A stretch of 64,000 nt of DNA from JACKIP01 sp963710165 (GCA_963710165.1 CAVPYZ010000002.1:186001-250000); one strand, 5' to 3'; positions 26,201 through 35,520 are shown, counted from the first letter of the stretch. Notes: generated by a model not told the origin, from the letters alone. Made by a program: numbers and translations.

Positions 26201-27672
26201 ATGTCATCACATATCGAAGCAGAAACCATTGAACAAGTTGCCGCACTGGAAAAATACAGCGCTGGTTTTGTAACGGATATCGAGTCCGAAAAATCGGAAA
26301 AAGGTCTAAACGAAGACATTATCCGTTTTATCTCTGCTAAAAAAGAAGAGCCGCAATGGTTACTGGATTGGCGTTTAAAGGCGTACGCCCACTGGCAAAA
26401 AATGCCTGAGCCACGTTGGGGAAAGTTGAAATTTCCGGATATCGATTATCAGGATGCCTATTATTATGCCGCACCCAAAGGCGACCGTCCAAAATCACTT
26501 GATGAGGTTGATCCAAAACTTTTGGAAACCTATGCGAAGCTTAGGAATCCCTTTGAGAGAGCAGGAAGTCCTGGCAGGAGTTGAAGGTGCGCAAGTCGCC
26601 GTGGATGTTGTGTTTGACTCTGTCTCTGTTGCAACAACGTTCAAAGCAAAATTGAAAGAAGCAGGCGTTATTTTTTGCTCCATTAGTGAAGCAGTTCAGA
26701 GATCATCCAGAGCTTATTCAAAAATATATGGGCTCGGTCGTGCCTTACAGTGATAATAAGCATGCCTGTCTAAATTCCGCGGTATTTCACCGATGGGTCA
26801 TTTGTGTACGTTCCGGAAGGCGTACGCTGCCCGATGGAGCTATCGACTTATTTCCGTATCAATGAAATGAATACAGGGCAATTTGAACGCACACTTATTA
26901 TTGCGGAGAAGGGCGCTTATGTGTCCTATCTGGAGGGGTGCACAGCGCCCATGCGTGATGAAAATCAGATGCACGCCGCTGTTGTGGAGCTGATATGCGC
27001 ATGAAGATGCGGAAATCAAATATTCAACTGTTCAAAACTGGTATCCGGGTGATGAAAACGGCAAAGGCGGGTTTATAACTTCGTGACCAAACGCGCATTA
27101 TGTGAGGGCCGCAGTGCAAAGTCACTGGACGCAGGTTGAAACAGGCTCTGCGATTACGTGGAAATATCCGTCCTGTATCTTGAAAGGCGATAATGCCAAG
27201 GCGAGTTCTACTCCGTCGCGATTACGAATAATCATCAGCAAGCCGATACAGGCACAAAAATGATCCATATCGGTAAAAATACGAAAAGCCGTATTATTTC
27301 CAAAAGGATCAGCGCGGGGAAATCTGACAGCACGTATCAGAGGGCTTGTCAAAATGATGCCGAGCGCTGAAAACTCCCGAAACTTTACACAGTGCGATAG
27401 CTTGCTGATTGGCGATCAATGCGGCGCGCATACTGTTCCGTATATTGAAAGCACGCAATTCCAAAGCCTCTATGCTAGAGCACGAGGCCACAACGTCTAA
27501 AATCGGTGAAGACCAGATGTTTTATTGCCAACAACGCGGTATGGACGAAGAAGAAGCCGTCGCCCTGATCGTCAATGGCTTCTGCAAAGAAGTCCTGCAA
27601 AACCTCCCCATGGAATTCGCCGTCGAAGCACAGAAACTGGTCGGGATTAGTTTGGAGGGAAGTGTTGGGTGA
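26201..27672 (+). pseudogene. sufB: SufB, Fe-S cluster scaffold, broken by nine frame changes
   Basis: Across three frames the sequence encodes a nearly complete SufB: IEQVAALEKYSAGF at the start, then REQEVLAGVEGAQVAVD, VYVPEGVRCPMELSTYFR, YLEGCTAPMRDENQ, DSLLIGDQCGAHTVPYIE and SLEGSVG at the end. Frame changes fall near 26543, 26700, 26788, 26996, 27072, 27122, 27201, 27338 and 27453; most are net single-base insertions, some deletions in short homopolymers. The patched protein has no stop and reads with family-level conservation. SufB forms SufBC2D and is normally essential for Fe-S assembly. Such indels without matching substitutions point to poor local sequence more than to an old pseudogene. 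Confidence 0.85.
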
Positions 27673-27750
27673 TGTTGTTGAAGTAGCTAGCCTTCATTAA
27701 AATACGCAAAAAGCTTTTCAAAAGCTTTGGAAGAAGGGCCAATTCTTCAT

Positions 27751-28233
27751 ATGGCACTTACGGATAAAGATAAAATAACAAAGGAGGACTTCGATAAGTC
27801 TCCTAAATCATATTTCCAAATACTAGACAATATTGAAAATACGATTATAAAAACTCCTAGCGGTCATACATTTCATCTTTCAGATCATAAGCTTTACTGG
27901 CTGATTGGTGATGGTAAGTTTTTAGGGTGTTGTTCTATAAGATACGCAAAAACAAGCGAAAGCATCAATTTTCTAAATGACGATGTTGGCCATTGCGGCC
28001 TCAGTGTTTTGGAATCTCAACGTAATAGGGGATATGGAGAATTTATCTGGAGACAGGCCCTTAAAAAAGGCAAAGAACATGGTTTAAAGTTTATTGTAGG
28101 TGGAGCAAATCATGAAAATATTGCTTCATGGAGAGCAATTGAAAAAGCAGGAGGCGTATTTTCTCATAATGCTGATGATAAATATGGTTGGGGTAAGGGT
28201 AAAATCGAGATAAGCTATGTTAAACATGACTAA
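27751..28233 (+). CDS. GNAT-family N-acetyltransferase
   Basis: The protein of about 160 aa has the acetyl-CoA-binding motif ESQRNRGYGEFIW and the C-terminal NHENIASWRAIEKAG typical of GNAT enzymes. The ATG at 27751 has AAGGG upstream; a TTG at 27727 is an alternative. Substrate unknown. It sits between sufB and sufC, which is unusual, and overlaps the next GNAT gene by 17 bases. No antitoxin-like gene is near, so a GNAT toxin is unlikely. Confidence 0.8.
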   Translation: MALTDKDKITKEDFDKSPKSYFQILDNIENTIIKTPSGHTFHLSDHKLYWLIGDGKFLGCCSIRYAKTSESINFLNDDVGHCGLSVLESQRNRGYGEFIWRQALKKGKEHGLKFIVGGANHENIASWRAIEKAGGVFSHNADDKYGWGKGKIEISYVKHD

Positions 28234-28708
28234 CAAGCCTACAGAGAAGCGCATAAAAGCTGACACAGACTTAATTTTGCAGTTCATTAAGGAGTTGGCA
28301 GAGTATGAGAAATTCGCGCATGAAGTCGTTGCGACAAAAGAAGATATTGAAAAAAGTCTGTTTGGTGAAAATCCTAAAGCGTTTTGCATGATTGCAGAGG
28401 TAAGTAACCAACCTGCCGGATTTGCGCTTTGCTTTTATAATTATTCCACGTTTCAGGGAAAGCCCGGCATATATATCGAAGACCTATATGTGCGCGAAGT
28501 GTTTCGTGGTCACGGCATTGGAAAAGGCTTTTTCAAAATGCTGGCGAAGAAGGCGGTGAATGAAAATTGCGGGCGTATTCAATGGTGGGTTCTGGATTGG
28601 AACGAGCCATCAATTAATTTTTATAAAAAAATGAATGCCGTCCCCATGGATGAATGGACGGTATTCCGTCTGAGTGAGAATGACATTAAAGAATTGGCGG
28701 AGAGTTAG
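28217..28708 (+). CDS. GNAT acetyltransferase resembling diamine (spermidine/spermine) N-acetyltransferase
   Basis: The 163-aa protein reads like SSAT-type enzymes: FALCFYNYSTFQGKPGIYIEDLYV, the acetyl-CoA loop RGHGIGKGFF and WWVLDWNEPSINFYKKM. These acetylate polyamines or thialysine-type amines; the exact substrate is not provable here. It starts inside the preceding GNAT gene (17-base overlap), so the two are co-translated. ATG at 28226 is an alternative start. Confidence 0.82.
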   Translation: MLNMTNKPTEKRIKADTDLILQFIKELAEYEKFAHEVVATKEDIEKSLFGENPKAFCMIAEVSNQPAGFALCFYNYSTFQGKPGIYIEDLYVREVFRGHGIGKGFFKMLAKKAVNENCGRIQWWVLDWNEPSINFYKKMNAVPMDEWTVFRLSENDIKELAES

Positions 28709-29311
28709 ATGAGGTTGCTTGTTTTGCAAAATACTTTTTACTGCTTTGGGCTGTTTGGGCTTAATCATAGAAATGCGCTCAAATTTGCAAAGGTTGTTGA
28801 TCAGAAGGGCCGAAACCATACTTTGCACAATAGAAAGATGGTTGTTTGGTACCCATGACACCACTCGATGATCGCAATAGAGTGAAAGGTCTTAATTGTG
28901 TGGGCAAGTCAGGCTGTCTCAGAAACTATGACATTCGGATTAGTGATCAGAGACGACGTTTCCAAAACTCCGGAAATTTTACGAACACGATTGGCAGAGG
29001 TTTCAACAGCTAGATCGCTCAGGCATATTGGATTCCGTTAAACAAAACCGTCAGGATTTGATTATGCTGCCAAGTGGTAGTGCCGTTTTATTACAAGCAG
29101 GTGTTGGTGAGATGGAAATATATTTGGCAAGTAGAAATGCCGTTGTGCTTACGTATGAAGCTGGTTCAAAACGACGAACTGATAATCTAGTTAAAAAATT
29201 GATGATTGTGCGCACACCAAGACTTGAGAATAAAAATGGTGTTGCTATTGAGATGGGTAGCTTCACAAGTTTAGTATGAAATTAGCTATCTAAAATAAAA
29301 TAAGGAAACTA
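28709..29311. other. 603-base unassigned stretch before sufC
   Basis: No recognised gene. Two plus-strand ORFs can be seen: 28929-29038 (36 codons, ATG, containing LVIRDDVSKTPEIL) and 28947-29279, whose first start is TTG 29028 (83 codons, containing LPSGSAVLLQAG and LASRNAVVLTYEAG). A minus-strand ORF at 28610-28864 partly shadows the GNAT gene. The short overlapping frames look like a decayed or badly read gene, but I cannot name it. The last 30 bases hold AAGGA before the sufC ATG. Confidence 0.5.
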
Positions 29312-30061
29312 ATGATAAAAATTAAAAACCTACACGCGAATATTGATGAAACAGAAATTCTGAAAGGTATCTCTCTTGATATACCAGAGGGGGAGGTTCA
29401 TGCCATTATGGGGCCGAATGGCTCTGGTAAATCGACGCTCTCCTACGTTCTTGCGGGACGTGAAGATTATGAGGTGACAGAAGGGTCTATAGAGCTTGAT
29501 GGTCAGGAAATTAGCGATCTATCACCGGAAGAGCGTGCGGCGGCGGGTATTTTTCTGGCGTTTCAGTATCCTATTGAAATACCCGGCGTACAAGGAACTA
29601 CATTTTTGAAAACCGCGATGAACGCCATTCGCAAACAGCGCGGCGAAAAAGAATTGGACGCGCTTGAGTTTTTAAAGCTTATGAAGCAGAAAACGAAAAA
29701 TCTGGGAATTTCTGATGATATGCTGAAACGCGCCGTTAATGTCGGTTTTTCCGGCGGTGAGAAGAAGCGTAATGAAGTTCTACAAATGGCGATGTTAGAG
29801 CCAAAATTCTGCGTTCTGGATGAAACGGATAGTGGCCTTGATATTGATGCACTTAAAATTGTGGCAGATGGTGTGAACGCCATGCGCGCTGAAAAGCGTT
29901 CCTTCCTTGTGATTACACATTACCAACGTCTTTTGGATTATATCAAGCCGGATAAAGTCCACGTTCTGGCAAAGGGTAAAATTGTTAAATCTGGCGGACC
30001 GGAACTTGCGCTGGAATTAGAAGAAAAAGGTTATGCCGAATTTTTGCAGGAGGCAGCGTAA
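29312..30061 (+). CDS. sufC: SufC, ATPase of the SUF Fe-S assembly complex
   Basis: The 249-aa ABC ATPase has Walker A GPNGSGKST, signature GFSGGEKKR and Walker B region CVLDETDSGLDID, as in SufC. It drives cluster assembly in the SufBC2D complex. Start ATG 29312 has AAGGA seven bases upstream. The stop overlaps the sufD ATG by one base. Confidence 0.97.
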   Translation: MIKIKNLHANIDETEILKGISLDIPEGEVHAIMGPNGSGKSTLSYVLAGREDYEVTEGSIELDGQEISDLSPEERAAAGIFLAFQYPIEIPGVQGTTFLKTAMNAIRKQRGEKELDALEFLKLMKQKTKNLGISDDMLKRAVNVGFSGGEKKRNEVLQMAMLEPKFCVLDETDSGLDIDALKIVADGVNAMRAEKRSFLVITHYQRLLDYIKPDKVHVLAKGKIVKSGGPELALELEEKGYAEFLQEAA

Positions 30062-31014
30062 TGCCATCCAGGCTCAATATCAATAATCTGCCGACACCGA
30101 AAGAAGAAACGTGGAAATATACAAATTTGCCACGTGCTTTGTCATCAGATCTAAAAATTGTGACCGATACACTTGAGAAAGATATCCACATTCCTCGTGG
30201 ACAAGTTTGTGCACAATTAGAGGATGTTTTGTGGAAAGGTGAGAAAGGCCAGCATTTACAACCTGTTCTAAATATTACTTTAGAGGATAATGCAGAACTT
30301 CATATATTCGAGCGTCATGAGGGAGATGGTGCCTATTGGAAGAATATGATGAGCGATATTAAAGTGGGAGCGAATGCGAAACTTTATCACTACCGCTTGC
30401 AAGAGGATAGCGATGAAGCTGTTCATACAAACATGGTCTCAGTCGAGTTGGGAAAAGACGCTACATACAATATTTTCTCACTCAACTCTGGTGCAAAACT
30501 AAGCAGACATCAAGTAGATGTACGTCTTTTAGGCTCTAATACAAATTGTACAATAAACGGTGTCAACTTATTGAAAGATAAGCAAGTTGGCGATACGACC
30601 ATTATAATAAATCACGAAGCGCCTCATTGTGAGTCACACCAGAATTATAGAACCGTACTGGATGACCAATCGATCGGGATCTTTCAAGGGAAGGTACACG
30701 TACACCAGATTGCACAGAAAACAGATGGGTATCAAAAATCTGATACATTGCTTTTGTCCGATACAGCGCAGATGAATACAAAACCAGAACTGGAAATTTA
30801 TGCTGATGACGTCAAATGCTCTCATGGCACAACGACTGGTAAACTTGATGATACGCCGTTATTTTACTTGCGTTCACGTGGTATTCCCGAAGCGGAAGCC
30901 AAAAACCTTCTTATTCAATCTTTTATCGGTGAAATTGTGGATAAAATTGGGGATGAAACCATTCAAACTCAGATGAGAGAAAAGATAGAAACATGGCTAT
31001 TCCAGAAAAAATAA
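30061..31014 (+). CDS. sufD: SufD, Fe-S cluster assembly scaffold subunit
   Basis: The 317-aa protein has the N-terminal PTPKEETWKYTNL and the right-handed beta-helix with SHGTTTGKLDD and LIQSFIGEIVD of SufD. It dimerises with SufB. It overlaps sufC by one base and sufS by 22 bases, so sufCDS are translationally coupled. The frame is intact, unlike sufB just upstream. Confidence 0.95.
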   Translation: MPSRLNINNLPTPKEETWKYTNLPRALSSDLKIVTDTLEKDIHIPRGQVCAQLEDVLWKGEKGQHLQPVLNITLEDNAELHIFERHEGDGAYWKNMMSDIKVGANAKLYHYRLQEDSDEAVHTNMVSVELGKDATYNIFSLNSGAKLSRHQVDVRLLGSNTNCTINGVNLLKDKQVGDTTIIINHEAPHCESHQNYRTVLDDQSIGIFQGKVHVHQIAQKTDGYQKSDTLLLSDTAQMNTKPELEIYADDVKCSHGTTTGKLDDTPLFYLRSRGIPEAEAKNLLIQSFIGEIVDKIGDETIQTQMREKIETWLFQKK

Positions 31015-32240
31015 TGCAGAGCGTGCAAAATACATGGCGTGACGATTTTCCGATATTCAAGACCGAGATGAATGGCAAACCGCTTATTTATCTGGATACA
31101 GCTTCATCTGCACAAAAACCATATACTGTAATTGATACAATTTCTTCACATATGAACTCTGAATATTCCAATATTCACAGAGGGTTATATAGTATTTCTC
31201 AATCTTTAACTGAAGAATATGAAGATGTTCGTAATAAAATATCAAAATTATTAAATTTATCAGATAGTTACAGCGTTGTTTTCACGCGAAATACAACTGA
31301 AGCAATTAATTTGGTAGCGCAGAGCTATGGACGCTCTCATCTACTTAATAACGATGAAATTATAATTTCAGATTTAGAACATCACGCAAATATTGTCCCT
31401 TGGCAATTATTAAATAATAACAATAGATTGAAGATTAAGTCTATTCCAATAAATCAAAATCAAGAGCTGGATTTGGATGTGTACGCGTCTTTATTATCAA
31501 AGCGTACGTCTATCATTTCAATCAACCATATATCTAATAGTTTGGGTGTTATAAATAACATCAATGAAATCATTAAATTAGCACGTGAATTTAATCCTGA
31601 GATTAAAGTTCTTATCGATGGCTCGCAATCGGTTGTTCATTCACATATCGACGTCTCTCAGATAGACGCAGATTTTTTTGTTTTTACCGGGCATAAAGTT
31701 TATGGGCCGACAGGTGTAGGGGTTCTTGTTGCCAAGACAGACATACTTGATGCGATGCCCCCTTATCAAGGGGGAGGGGATATGATTGAAACTGTGGATA
31801 TCAACTCATCCACATACAAGAAAGCTCCTCATAAGTTTGAGGCCGGAACACCGGCCATTTTGGAGGTTTTGGGGTTGGGTGCAGCTGTTGATTACCTTGT
31901 GGATAAAGGGATGGATAATATAGCAGCGCATGAACAGTCTTTATTGGAATATGCAAACCAGAAAATTAAACAGATTGACGGCATCAAGATATATGGCGAC
32001 GTTCCGAATAAGGCAGCGATTATTTCTTTTACCGCTGACTGGGCGCATATCTCTGATATTGCCATGATACTGGATCAATGCGGCGTTGCAGTGCGCTCAG
32101 GACATCATTGCTGTATGCCTCTCATGAAGAAACTGGGCATTGAAGGAACTGTTCGTGCTTCCTTTGGCTTGTATAATACATTCAATGACATAGATGTATT
32201 TATAGAAGGTTTAAATAAAGCGAAGAAACTTCTCTCATGA
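30993..32240 (+). CDS. sufS: SufS, cysteine desulfurase
   Basis: The 415-aa PLP enzyme has the Schiff-base Lys in FTGHKVYGPTG and the persulfide Cys in VRSGHHCCMPLM, features of the SufS group. It takes sulfur from cysteine for SufB. SufE, its usual partner, is not seen here. The first part (about 31100-31460) is more AT-rich than its neighbours, with many AAT, ATA and TTA codons; I do not read this as proof of transfer. Confidence 0.95.
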   Translation: MAIPEKIMQSVQNTWRDDFPIFKTEMNGKPLIYLDTASSAQKPYTVIDTISSHMNSEYSNIHRGLYSISQSLTEEYEDVRNKISKLLNLSDSYSVVFTRNTTEAINLVAQSYGRSHLLNNDEIIISDLEHHANIVPWQLLNNNNRLKIKSIPINQNQELDLDVYASLLSKRTSIISINHISNSLGVINNINEIIKLAREFNPEIKVLIDGSQSVVHSHIDVSQIDADFFVFTGHKVYGPTGVGVLVAKTDILDAMPPYQGGGDMIETVDINSSTYKKAPHKFEAGTPAILEVLGLGAAVDYLVDKGMDNIAAHEQSLLEYANQKIKQIDGIKIYGDVPNKAAIISFTADWAHISDIAMILDQCGVAVRSGHHCCMPLMKKLGIEGTVRASFGLYNTFNDIDVFIEGLNKAKKLLS

Positions 32241-32250
32241 AAGCAATAAT

Positions 32251-32694
32251 ATGGAACAAGTAGCAGACGAGAATATGGTAAAAAATGCTATAGGAGAGAG
32301 TGAGTATGACGAACTTGCCGAACCGCCTAATTTAGAAGCACCAAAAGACCATGAAATGTGGCCTTTGATACAGAAAGCGTTAAAAGACATCTACGATCCC
32401 GAAATTCCGGTGAATATATATGAGCTGGGTTTAATATATCTGGTTGATATTCAAGATGGCGATAATAAAGAAGCTGAAGGGGAAAGCGGGCAAAAAGTCT
32501 GTGATGTGTATGTACGCATGTCATTGACGTCTCCTGCGTGCCCTGTGGCGCAAGAAATGCCCGGATGGGTGCAAGCCGAAGTGTTTTCCATTGATGGAAT
32601 AGGGCAGGTTGATGTAGATGTTGTCTGGGATCCGACTTGGGATCCTTCTTTTATGGCTGAGACGGCGAAATTACAATTAAATATGTTTACGTGA
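32251..32694 (+). CDS. sufT: SufT-like MIP18/DUF59 iron-sulfur assembly protein
   Basis: The 147-aa protein contains the DUF59 core DIYDPEIPVNIYELGLIY and SLTSPACPVAQEMP, with the conserved Cys. SufT-type proteins help maturation of Fe-S proteins. It starts 10 bases after sufS and ends 4 bases before sufA. Confidence 0.9.
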   Translation: MEQVADENMVKNAIGESEYDELAEPPNLEAPKDHEMWPLIQKALKDIYDPEIPVNIYELGLIYLVDIQDGDNKEAEGESGQKVCDVYVRMSLTSPACPVAQEMPGWVQAEVFSIDGIGQVDVDVVWDPTWDPSFMAETAKLQLNMFT

Positions 32695-32698
32695 AAAT

Positions 32699-33028
32699 AT
32701 GCTAAATCCGATTACCATTACAGAAAAAGCAGAACAGGCGATTGAAAAACGCCTGAAGAATGCACCTGACAATGCCATAGGTTTGCGCTTGAATGTCAAA
32801 CCGACAGGGTGTTCCGGCAATTCTTATGCTATGGAGTATGTAACTGAAAAAGACGACTTGAGTAGTGATGATAAATTTGGCGCGCTTTATATTGCAAAAA
32901 CGCTGTCCTGGATGATGTTTGGTATGGAGATTGATTACGGCATTGATGATTTGGGTAATGAGTCATTTAAATTTCATAACCCCAATGAAAAAGGACGTTG
33001 CGGCTGTGGAGAGTCTTTCCAAGTTTGA
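32699..33028 (+). CDS. sufA: A-type Fe-S carrier SufA/IscA
   Basis: The 109-aa protein has the three cluster-ligand cysteines of A-type carriers (PTGCSGNSY, GRCGCGESF). It carries or delivers Fe-S clusters from the SUF scaffold to targets. It closes the operon and is followed by a bidirectional hairpin. Confidence 0.93.
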   Translation: MLNPITITEKAEQAIEKRLKNAPDNAIGLRLNVKPTGCSGNSYAMEYVTEKDDLSSDDKFGALYIAKTLSWMMFGMEIDYGIDDLGNESFKFHNPNEKGRCGCGESFQV

Positions 33029-33076
33029 ACGCCTTTGCGACAGCGCGCTTTTAAATATAAATATTAGACAACAAAA

Positions 33077-33100
33077 AAGGGCGCAATAACGCCCTATTTT
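33077..33100. terminator. Bidirectional terminator between sufA and the minus-strand small ORF
   Basis: A 6-bp GC-rich stem AGGGCG/CGCCCT with a six-base loop has ATTTT on the plus side and six T on the minus side. It can end both the suf operon and the minus-strand transcript from about 34.5 kb. Confidence 0.8.
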
Positions 33101-33123
33101 CTAAAGTTATTTAATTCTTTTAA

Positions 33124-33237
33124 TTAGAATGAAGGGTCAAACGAATTTTCTAAACCGACTAATTTTTCATTAGAAATCATTTGCGGTGTTCCGTTACCGT
33201 AACCATTTAATTCTAATCCTTGTACTGCTGGTGTCAT
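33124..33237 (-). CDS. 37-residue small protein, glycine/asparagine-rich
   Basis: On the minus strand an ATG at 33237 has GAGGGA six bases upstream, a near-perfect binding site, and opens 37 codons (MTPAVQGLELNGYGNGTP... ending FDPSF). It is small, acidic-neutral, with a short Gly/Asn patch, and no signal or membrane helix. It begins 28 bases after the 207-aa gene and ends just before a terminator, so it looks like the last gene of a three-gene transcript. Nothing nearby looks like a peptide-modifying enzyme. I know no relative. Confidence 0.55.
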   Translation of the reverse strand: MTPAVQGLELNGYGNGTPQMISNEKLVGLENSFDPSF

Positions 33238-33265
33238 GCTTATTCCCTCTTTTTTAAATTAAACT

Positions 33266-33889
33266 TTAATCAGCATCTGATTTTTGAGCGTCCATATATA
33301 TTTTTTTAGTCTGCTCATCACCCAATGCATTAACCTGTGCTTTATATATATCTTCATAGCCAAAAGCTTTTATCGCTTTTTTAACTTCTTCAGAATATAA
33401 ACTTTCCAGATCTATTGCTATTCTACACATAGAGACAATTTTGTCAAGAAATTTCGTATGTGCCATATTGGCTTTTTCTAGGGGGTCGTCCTCTTTTTGC
33501 GGGATTTTAAAGCCCATTAAATACTGCTCTATTTCTCTTAATGCGCCACCACACTCTAAAACCTGTGTCATATGTGGTTCGTCTTGCCCTGGTTCTGCGG
33601 CTAAGAATAATTCTAAATTAGGTGTCGTAGCGCTTTGTAATTTCTTGCTTTTTATGAATTTGAAAGATACGTTTTTACTCTCTGCAACCTCAAGAAGCCG
33701 CGCACCATTGGGGCTTTTTTTCAAAATATCTTTTATTTTTCTTAAAAGAGCCTCTGTATCACCCGCATTATAAAAACGATCTCTGGCTTCCAGTTCGGCA
33801 TGCCCGAAAGATCCCGTTAGAGATGAATAAGGGGAATCATTCGATTCGCCGTTATTTTCATTATTTACTTCTGTTTTATCTTCAGTCAT
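33266..33889 (-). CDS. Hypothetical protein (207 aa)
   Basis: The protein begins with a disordered acidic stretch (residues about 1-35), then a folded part with SPNGARLLEVAESKNVSFKF and CGGALREIEQYLMGF. The layout reminds me faintly of zincin-like putative peptidases of alphaproteobacteria, but no HExxH is visible, so I would not call it a protease. It follows the 193-aa gene by 12 bases and precedes the small ORF. Confidence 0.55.
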   Translation of the reverse strand: MTEDKTEVNNENNGESNDSPYSSLTGSFGHAELEARDRFYNAGDTEALLRKIKDILKKSPNGARLLEVAESKNVSFKFIKSKKLQSATTPNLELFLAAEPGQDEPHMTQVLECGGALREIEQYLMGFKIPQKEDDPLEKANMAHTKFLDKIVSMCRIAIDLESLYSEEVKKAIKAFGYEDIYKAQVNALGDEQTKKIYMDAQKSDAD

Positions 33890-33900
33890 ATCAATTTTCT

Positions 33901-34482
33901 TTAATAATCTGTTGTCGTATCATAATCAATACTGTCTTGAATACCCTGAACAGACATTTTTGTACTTGTGATTGTAACGCCGCCGTCTTTGGTAATCTCA
34001 ATAGTCGCCGACATTATTGTTCCGTCAAAATAAAGGGGAATTTGAACCGTAAAAAGTGATTTTTCATCATCAAACGAAATTTCGGTTTGCTCAGGAAAAT
34101 CGTCTAATATGCCATATTGATCACGGTCACCTAAAATACCGATTTCCCCCACATCCATTTTGACAAAAATTAAATAGAAATCCAGATAAGGAAGAACAGT
34201 CTCCTCATTCAAAACCAGATTATCTGATGTGTTATAAAACTCGATCGCGTTAAAATCACCACTTAAATAACTATAATTCTCACCGTCGCCCACATAATAG
34301 AGGGAAAACGCGGGAAGTGTTGCGTAATTTGTTAAGCGATATAAATTAGTCGTGCGATAAAACGGTAAATTTCGCACGCGCGCTTCTGTTGTACTCGGAT
34401 CAAACAAATTGCCAAGACCTGCAGATTTAACTGCTTGGATCATAAAGCCTGTTTTCTGTTTGTCCAATATTTGCCAAGTCAT
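33901..34482 (-). CDS. Hypothetical protein (193 aa)
   Basis: I use ATG 34482, with GGGA upstream; a TTG at 34497 would add five residues. The protein starts MTWQILDKQ and looks mostly beta-rich, with repeated aspartate-tyrosine segments (LYYVGDGENY, GDRDQYGILDDFP) and no signal peptide. I recognise no domain. It is the first of three genes (193 aa, 207 aa, 37 aa) reading leftward from near dusA. Confidence 0.55.
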   Translation of the reverse strand: MTWQILDKQKTGFMIQAVKSAGLGNLFDPSTTEARVRNLPFYRTTNLYRLTNYATLPAFSLYYVGDGENYSYLSGDFNAIEFYNTSDNLVLNEETVLPYLDFYLIFVKMDVGEIGILGDRDQYGILDDFPEQTEISFDDEKSLFTVQIPLYFDGTIMSATIEITKDGGVTITSTKMSVQGIQDSIDYDTTTDY

Positions 34483-34554
34483 ATAGGAATCCCACAATAA
34501 TATTCTTCTCTTAAGATAAAGCTAATTTCATTCACCTACAAGCTATTCGATGAA

Positions 34555-35520
34555 TCAATTAAAAAAATTACAAATATAATTAATTTGGTTATCAGATTCT
34601 TTTGAGACATTTGCCAAATGACGCCGCCAGGCCTTGGCACCGGGTTGTCCCTGAAACAAGCCATGCATGTGGCGCGTTATATCATGAAGGCGTGCGCCCT
34701 TTGCCATTTGGGTTTCCGCATATTGCATCATGCGGTCTATCACGTCACGTTCACTTAATGAAGAGGAGAGGGCTTCACCGAAATAAGTGTCTATCTTTCT
34801 TAAAAACCAGGGGTTTTGATAAGCTTCACGCCCGATCATAACGCCGTCAACGTGCTCTAAATGTGTCTCGATTTCTTCTATTGTTTTAATGCCGCCATTT
34901 ATATGGATATTTAAGTCAGGATGATCAGCCTTTAATCTATAGACACGATCATAATTTAAAGGCGGGATTTCACGATTATCTTTAGGACTTAAGCCTTTCA
35001 ACCAGGCTTTTCGTGCATGGATAATAAAAGTAGTGCAGCCTGCGGCTTTGTTACCCCCCACAAAATCTTCCAAGAACGCATATTCATCTGAATCATCAAT
35101 ACCTATTCTACATTTGAGCGTAATCGGCAGGCTAACAGCATCTACCATTGACTTAATACAATCTGCAACCAACTCGGGCTCTCGCATCAGGCAAGCGCCG
35201 AATGATCCTTTTTGCACACGCTCTGAAGGACACCCGCAATTCAGATTGATTTCTTTATATCCGTATTCTGCGGCCAGCTTTGCTGCTTTGGCCAAATCAC
35301 TTGGATCTGATCCTCCAATTTGTAAAACGACGGGTTGTTCTTCTGCATTAAACTCCAAAAAACGCTGTGTATCGCCGTAGAGTAAAGCGCCAGTCGTTAC
35401 CATTTCTGTATAAAGGGTAATATCCTTATTAAGCATCCTGTGAAACATGCGACAATGCCTGTTCGTCCAGTCCATCATCGGCGCGACAGAGAATCTTTGT
35501 GAGTTCATGGTTTCGTCCAA
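34555..35520 (-). CDS. dusA: tRNA-dihydrouridine synthase DusA
   Basis: The 321-aa flavoprotein has TGALLYGD, NLNCGCPSERVQKGSFGACLM with the catalytic Cys, and HARKAWLKGLSPKDNR, a DusA hallmark. It reduces uridines 20/20a in the tRNA D-loop. Start ATG 35520. Confidence 0.93.
   Translation of the reverse strand: MDETMNSQRFSVAPMMDWTNRHCRMFHRMLNKDITLYTEMVTTGALLYGDTQRFLEFNAEEQPVVLQIGGSDPSDLAKAAKLAAEYGYKEINLNCGCPSERVQKGSFGACLMREPELVADCIKSMVDAVSLPITLKCRIGIDDSDEYAFLEDFVGGNKAAGCTTFIIHARKAWLKGLSPKDNREIPPLNYDRVYRLKADHPDLNIHINGGIKTIEEIETHLEHVDGVMIGREAYQNPWFLRKIDTYFGEALSSSLSERDVIDRMMQYAETQMAKGARLHDITRHMHGLFQGQPGAKAWRRHLANVSKESDNQINYICNFFN

Noticed and set aside
27751..28708. A GNAT toxin-antitoxin pair
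   Set aside because: Both genes look like acetyltransferases and no ribbon-helix-helix antitoxin is present.
28610..28864. A transposase remnant on the minus strand
   Set aside because: Most of it is the shadow of the GNAT gene, and the rest shows no DDE motif or terminal repeats.
31100..31460. Horizontal transfer of part of sufS from its higher AT content
   Set aside because: The protein is continuous and typical, and the shift is small.
33124..33237. A ribosomally made modified peptide
   Set aside because: No modification enzyme, protease or exporter lies nearby and there is no Cys/Ser/Thr-rich core.
33266..33889. A zinc metallopeptidase
   Set aside because: The HExxH motif is absent; only a vague layout similarity remains.
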